From the NCBI GenBank assembly GCA_025642065.1, contig JAODUP010000050.1:186001-250000 (forward strand): DNA of 64,000 nt, in the 5' to 3' direction. Numbering within the stretch: position 1 is the stretch's first letter; each line of letters opens with the position of its first letter. The position numbers and the translations under genes are program-made. Positions 62,801-64,000 of this stretch are shown in pieces. This DNA is from Paralvinella palmiformis (Eukaryota > Annelida > Polychaeta > Terebellida > Alvinellidae). The notes under the pieces are model-generated. The model was not told the origin of the DNA. It was given only the letters and a program-made list of their open reading frames with translations, and ran no database searches.

Positions 62801-63382
62801 TCTTCATGATATGGTGGCAGACATTAACTATTATATTTAATTTTTCTGCCAGGTGTAAAAACCCTTGACAACATATGTCAGGTGTTAGCTAGTACATCAA
62901 TGTTTGTTGGTGGAATGATTGGCTTCTTCCTGGATAATACGATACGAGGTAAATCTCTATACATGCATGCCAATACGTGATTCATACACGATGCTCACTT
63001 TCACATAAAACATCTAGACTTTTTAAAGACTGGTCAGTTGTTTCACTTGATATGTTTCCCATGAAATTTTAAATTGTACTTATTTTTGTCTTTACATTTA
63101 TAGTTTACTGTTATTGATCCAGGTACAGATAAAGAGCGTGGCCTGGCTGTGTGGAAGGAGTATCGTAAACAGACGAGTGATGGCACTGCTTCAGTAGCTC
63201 TCACAAACAGCATGTCTGACAGCTATAATCTACCATTTGGAATGAAGCTGATACAGAAAATGCCCTGGACACGACTGATCCCCATCTGTCCCACATATGG
63301 TCAACAGGTGGAGCCACCGGAGGAGCAGGAGCTCAGCGATAACATAGCTCTTGCCTCCACCGAGTCCCCAGAGACTGTATGA
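47583..63382 (+). CDS. SLC23A: SLC23 nucleobase/ascorbate transporter, complete, 13 coding exons
   Basis: Exons: 47583-47783, 54417-54574, 54894-54994, 55216-55313, 55508-55689, 56365-56485, 57771-57927, 58090-58239, 59260-59363, 59585-59714, 62434-62577, 62853-62948, 63123-63382. They join in phase to 633 codons (human SVCT1 598, SVCT2 650). SLC23 proteins are plasma-membrane cotransporters, sodium-dependent in animals, for ascorbate or nucleobases. Landmarks: QHY at 67-69 (TM1 QH motif); sequons NIT 158-160 and NYS 165-167 in the loop after TM3; ESVGDY 365-370 (TM8 acidic residue E365); [11 protein letters not shown] 402-412; signature [10 protein letters not shown] 415-424; [21 protein letters not shown]-terminal WKEYRK and IPICP. 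The signature normally starts Q, E or P; valine here is unusual. A spliced 5'UTR is indicated by the acceptor TTTTCTAG at 47521-47528, 54 bp before the ATG. Substrate cannot be told from sequence. Confidence 0.94.
49157..49350 (+). mobile_element. SINE-A, full length
   Basis: Reference copy in sense orientation within SLC23 intron 1. CTCCTCCGTGGTCTAGTTGG (A box), ATCACTACCACCCGAGTTCC (B box region), GTTGTTTCATCTTTGACTTC, GCTCGGCCTATTTAGCCTAC, ATGTGCACAAAAGTGGG and CCGTAAAACATCAGTCATCA tail. Confidence 0.88.
50237..50302. repeat. 35-bp tandem duplication
   Basis: AGCCCCCACAGAGGCATACA followed by GCTTCTAAAGG occurs at 50237 and again at 50272 with no differences over 31 bp. Such identity implies a recent event. 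Confidence 0.92.
51535..51740 (-). mobile_element. LINE-L 3' end
   Basis: Reverse complement of the 3'UTR seen at 27815-27995: GACATATTTTGTAAGGTTCT, TAAACCCATTTATTTAAATT, GTTAAGCGCCTTAGAGCAAT and a short ATTATTAT tail at the left. Inserted antisense in SLC23 intron 1. Confidence 0.75.
52405..52592 (+). mobile_element. SINE-A, near full length
   Basis: GGCTCCATGGCCTAACTGGT (A box), GTGGGTTCAAACCCTCGCTG (B box), GTGTTTCATCTTTCACTTTG, CTCGGCCCATTTAGCCTACC and TTGTGCACAAAAGTG. The segment between the boxes is replaced by CACATATATATAGCA, a local alteration not seen in other copies. Confidence 0.85.
52800..52935 (+). mobile_element. SINE-C copy
   Basis: AGATGGTGCAGTGGTTAGGG (A box), CTCCAGGTTGTGGGTTTGAA (B box), then GACCCCTCTGCCATATCCTA and GTGTGATCATTGCC. 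The 3' half matches the copy at 57369-57505. Confidence 0.8.
53568..53695 (+). mobile_element. SINE-C copy
   Basis: TGATAGTGCAGTGGTTAGAA (A box), CTTCAGGTTATGGGGTCGAA (B box), TCTGACTCGTACC and GTGACCAGCACC at the 3' side. Located in SLC23 intron 1 about 720 bp before exon 2. Confidence 0.8.
54749..54841. repeat. (CT)n microsatellite in SLC23 intron 2
   Basis: About 90 bp of CT/GT-type pyrimidine-rich repeat fills much of the 319-bp intron 54575-54893, ending 52 bp before exon 3. Confidence 0.93.
55019..55080. repeat. (CA)n and (GATA)n-like microsatellite
   Basis: CA tract at 55019-55045, then degenerate GATAGATA/TAGATAGA to about 55080, in SLC23 intron 3. Confidence 0.85.
56498..56556. repeat. 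(CAGA)n(CA)n microsatellite
   Basis: ACAG tetranucleotides at 56500-56518 then CA units to 56555, starting 12 bp after the exon 6 donor at 56486. Confidence 0.88.
57369..57505 (+). mobile_element. SINE-C copy
   Basis: GAGGATGGTTCAGTGGTTAC (A box), GTGGGCTCAAATCCAACCCA (B box), GTGGGATGTTTCTCATCAGA, then CACCCCTCTGGCATGTATCA and GTGTGACCAATGCC. In SLC23 intron 6. Confidence 0.8.
57681..57743. repeat. 18-bp tandem repeat, 3.5 copies
   Basis: Unit TTAACATATAACATGTTG, copies identical. It ends about 27 bp before the exon 7 acceptor and partly overlaps the expected branch-point region. Confidence 0.92.
57934..57985. repeat. (TA)n microsatellite at the SLC23 exon 7 donor
   Basis: Begins about 7 bp after the GT of the donor at 57928 (GTGAGTTA then TATA...). 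About 25 units. Confidence 0.92.
58016..58048. repeat. (GT)n microsatellite in SLC23 intron 7
   Basis: About 15 GT units, about 40 bp before the exon 8 acceptor ending at 58089. Confidence 0.92.
58240..59259 (+). other. SLC23 intron 8
   Basis: Starts with imperfect GTTGCTGTGCTGTGTGCCAT-type tandem (about three copies, 58267-58330), then a C-rich run at 58389-58400 and AT-rich sequence. A (CA)n tract lies at about 59102-59122. No gene recognised. Confidence 0.7.
59481..59542. repeat. (CT)n(AT)n microsatellite in SLC23 intron 9
   Basis: CT units at 59481-59498 then AT units to 59542, about 40 bp before exon 10. The exon 10 acceptor (TTTGTATGAAG|GTT) has a weak pyrimidine tract. Confidence 0.9.
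59772..59850 (+). mobile_element. (AT)n followed by SINE-A 3' end
   Basis: (TA)n at 59772-59800 directly followed by TTTGGCCCACTTAGCTTACC, ATGTGCACAAAAGTGG and CTGTAAAACATCATCATCAT. Only the last 50 bp of SINE-A remain; the head is lost. Confidence 0.75.
59860..60655 (+). other. Part of SLC23 intron 10, nothing recognised
   Basis: AT-rich sequence without supported exons. A more balanced-composition block at about 60240-60560 has no recognised content. Confidence 0.35.
60662..60758 (-). mobile_element. SINE-A fragment
   Basis: The minus strand reads GTGTTTCATCTTTCACTTCA, CTCAATTAACTTTGGAGATC and GGCCCATTTATCCC. The head survives only as a GTACCTCCATG-type end. Confidence 0.65.
60779..61362 (+). 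pseudogene. Unidentified open frames inside SLC23 intron 10
   Basis: Two overlapping plus-strand frames have protein-like composition. 60779-60976 has [20 protein letters not shown] and a following [16 protein letters not shown]. 60934-61362 is 142 codons with [40 protein letters not shown] and [20 protein letters not shown] one-base frame change near 60940-60970 would join them, suggesting one decayed frame of about 190 codons. No intron signals or family were recognised. It could be a processed pseudogene or part of a mobile element. It is not an SLC23 exon, since exons 10 and 11 join in phase without it. Confidence 0.35.
61465..61615 (+). mobile_element. SINE-A copy
   Basis: CAGATCTCCACCATCCGAGT with B box GAGTTCAGATCAC, GGTGTTTCATCTTTGATTTT, GCCTCATTACCTTTGGAGGA, CAGCCCATTTAGCCTACTTT and GTGGCTATAAAACAGCA. 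The A box is degraded. In SLC23 intron 10. Confidence 0.8.
61616..62433 (+). other. End of SLC23 intron 10
   Basis: AT-rich, then a GC-richer block at 61900-62000 with no recognised content. It ends in a run of T and AATGACAG, the exon 11 acceptor. Confidence 0.4.
62585..62650. repeat. Degenerate (CA)n tract
   Basis: CA units broken by TACATG and TATATACG, starting 8 bp after the exon 11 donor at 62578. Confidence 0.85.
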
Positions 63383-64000
63383 TGAAGTCATTGATATAGA
63401 GCCATAAATATTTTGGTTTGTTTTTGAAGATTAAACAAATTACATAATTGTCAGTAGTTGTGCTATGGTATAAACAGAAATTGATGTGCGCATTTGTTGT
63501 CGAAGTCTATTTTCTCAGTGCATCGTTAGAAAATTCACCTTTAATGTGATTTAACATGGCAGTTGTGCAATTAGTGTGTTTATGTGACATGTTCGGTGAC
63601 AGTATTTCTGAGATGACATATTCGAAATTTTTTGTTGATGAAAGTCTCAAATGAATAACAAGTCATCTGTTGTGATAGCATCATTTATTAGAATATTTTT
63701 ATTTGTAGAATTTATTATCAGACGTTTAAAGTAATGATGTTTTTATTGTGATATGTGACCAAATGTACTAATTATAATTCTTGTGTGTGTCAAAGTAAAC
63801 TAAATTGATCAGCCTTCCATGATTATGAGCACTGACATGAAAGTTTTGCAGAACAGCACTTAGATAGTCAGCCTTTTGAGATAGCTGCCATATCCCCTTC
63901 CTATTAATGGATGATATATTTGTACACGAGACCTTTCTATGTCATTATGGTCACTAACAGTTGTCACACTACTTGGATAGTGTGGTGTTCCAAGTCAAAT
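63383..64000 (+). other. SLC23 3' untranslated region and downstream
   Basis: Follows the TGA at 63380-63382. An ATTAAA at 63430-63435 is the nearest candidate polyadenylation signal. No AATAAA was found before the window end, so a longer 3'UTR is possible. Confidence 0.5.

Overview
This is a eukaryotic nuclear window from an invertebrate animal. Three genes with clear animal orthologues are split by GT-AG introns. Between them lies AT-rich, SINE-rich and microsatellite-rich DNA. Protein similarity and repeat style suggest a lophotrochozoan, most likely a marine mollusc. That placement is inference; no sequence here fixes the species.

Genes. (1) 13005-13244, minus strand: the first coding exon of a liprin-alpha (PPFIA) gene, with no later exon recognised in the window. 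(2) 14080-19397, plus strand: a complete six-exon TMEM183 gene of 365 codons. Genes 1 and 2 are head to head, about 0.8 kb apart, around a region with NRF1-like and YY1-like motifs, so a shared bidirectional promoter is likely. (3) 47583-63382, plus strand: a complete 13-coding-exon SLC23 nucleobase/ascorbate transporter gene of 633 codons. Every exon joins in phase.

Layout. 1-13,000 is non-coding DNA in front of the liprin exon's 3' side, presumably liprin intron. It holds a degenerate tandem array (1-470), a 23-bp minisatellite (1452-1946), microsatellite clusters, SINEs and two hairpins. 13,005-20,900 is the liprin/TMEM183 pair. 20,900-47,500 is a transposon graveyard: at least four hAT-type remnants (two with 8-bp target duplications), a dead Tc1/mariner transposase, several LINE 3' ends and four tRNA-derived SINE families. 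47,529-63,400 is the SLC23 gene, whose large introns carry copies of the same SINE families.

There is no operon, phage, CRISPR array or obvious novel multigene system. The most notable items are the divergent TMEM183/liprin-alpha pair, the valine at the first position of the SLC23 signature motif, a hAT element with AACCC-rich subterminal arrays and an 8-bp target duplication, a small hAT-like element nested in a LINE, a 162-bp SLC23 intron built mostly of two microsatellites, and an unidentified open frame inside an SLC23 intron.
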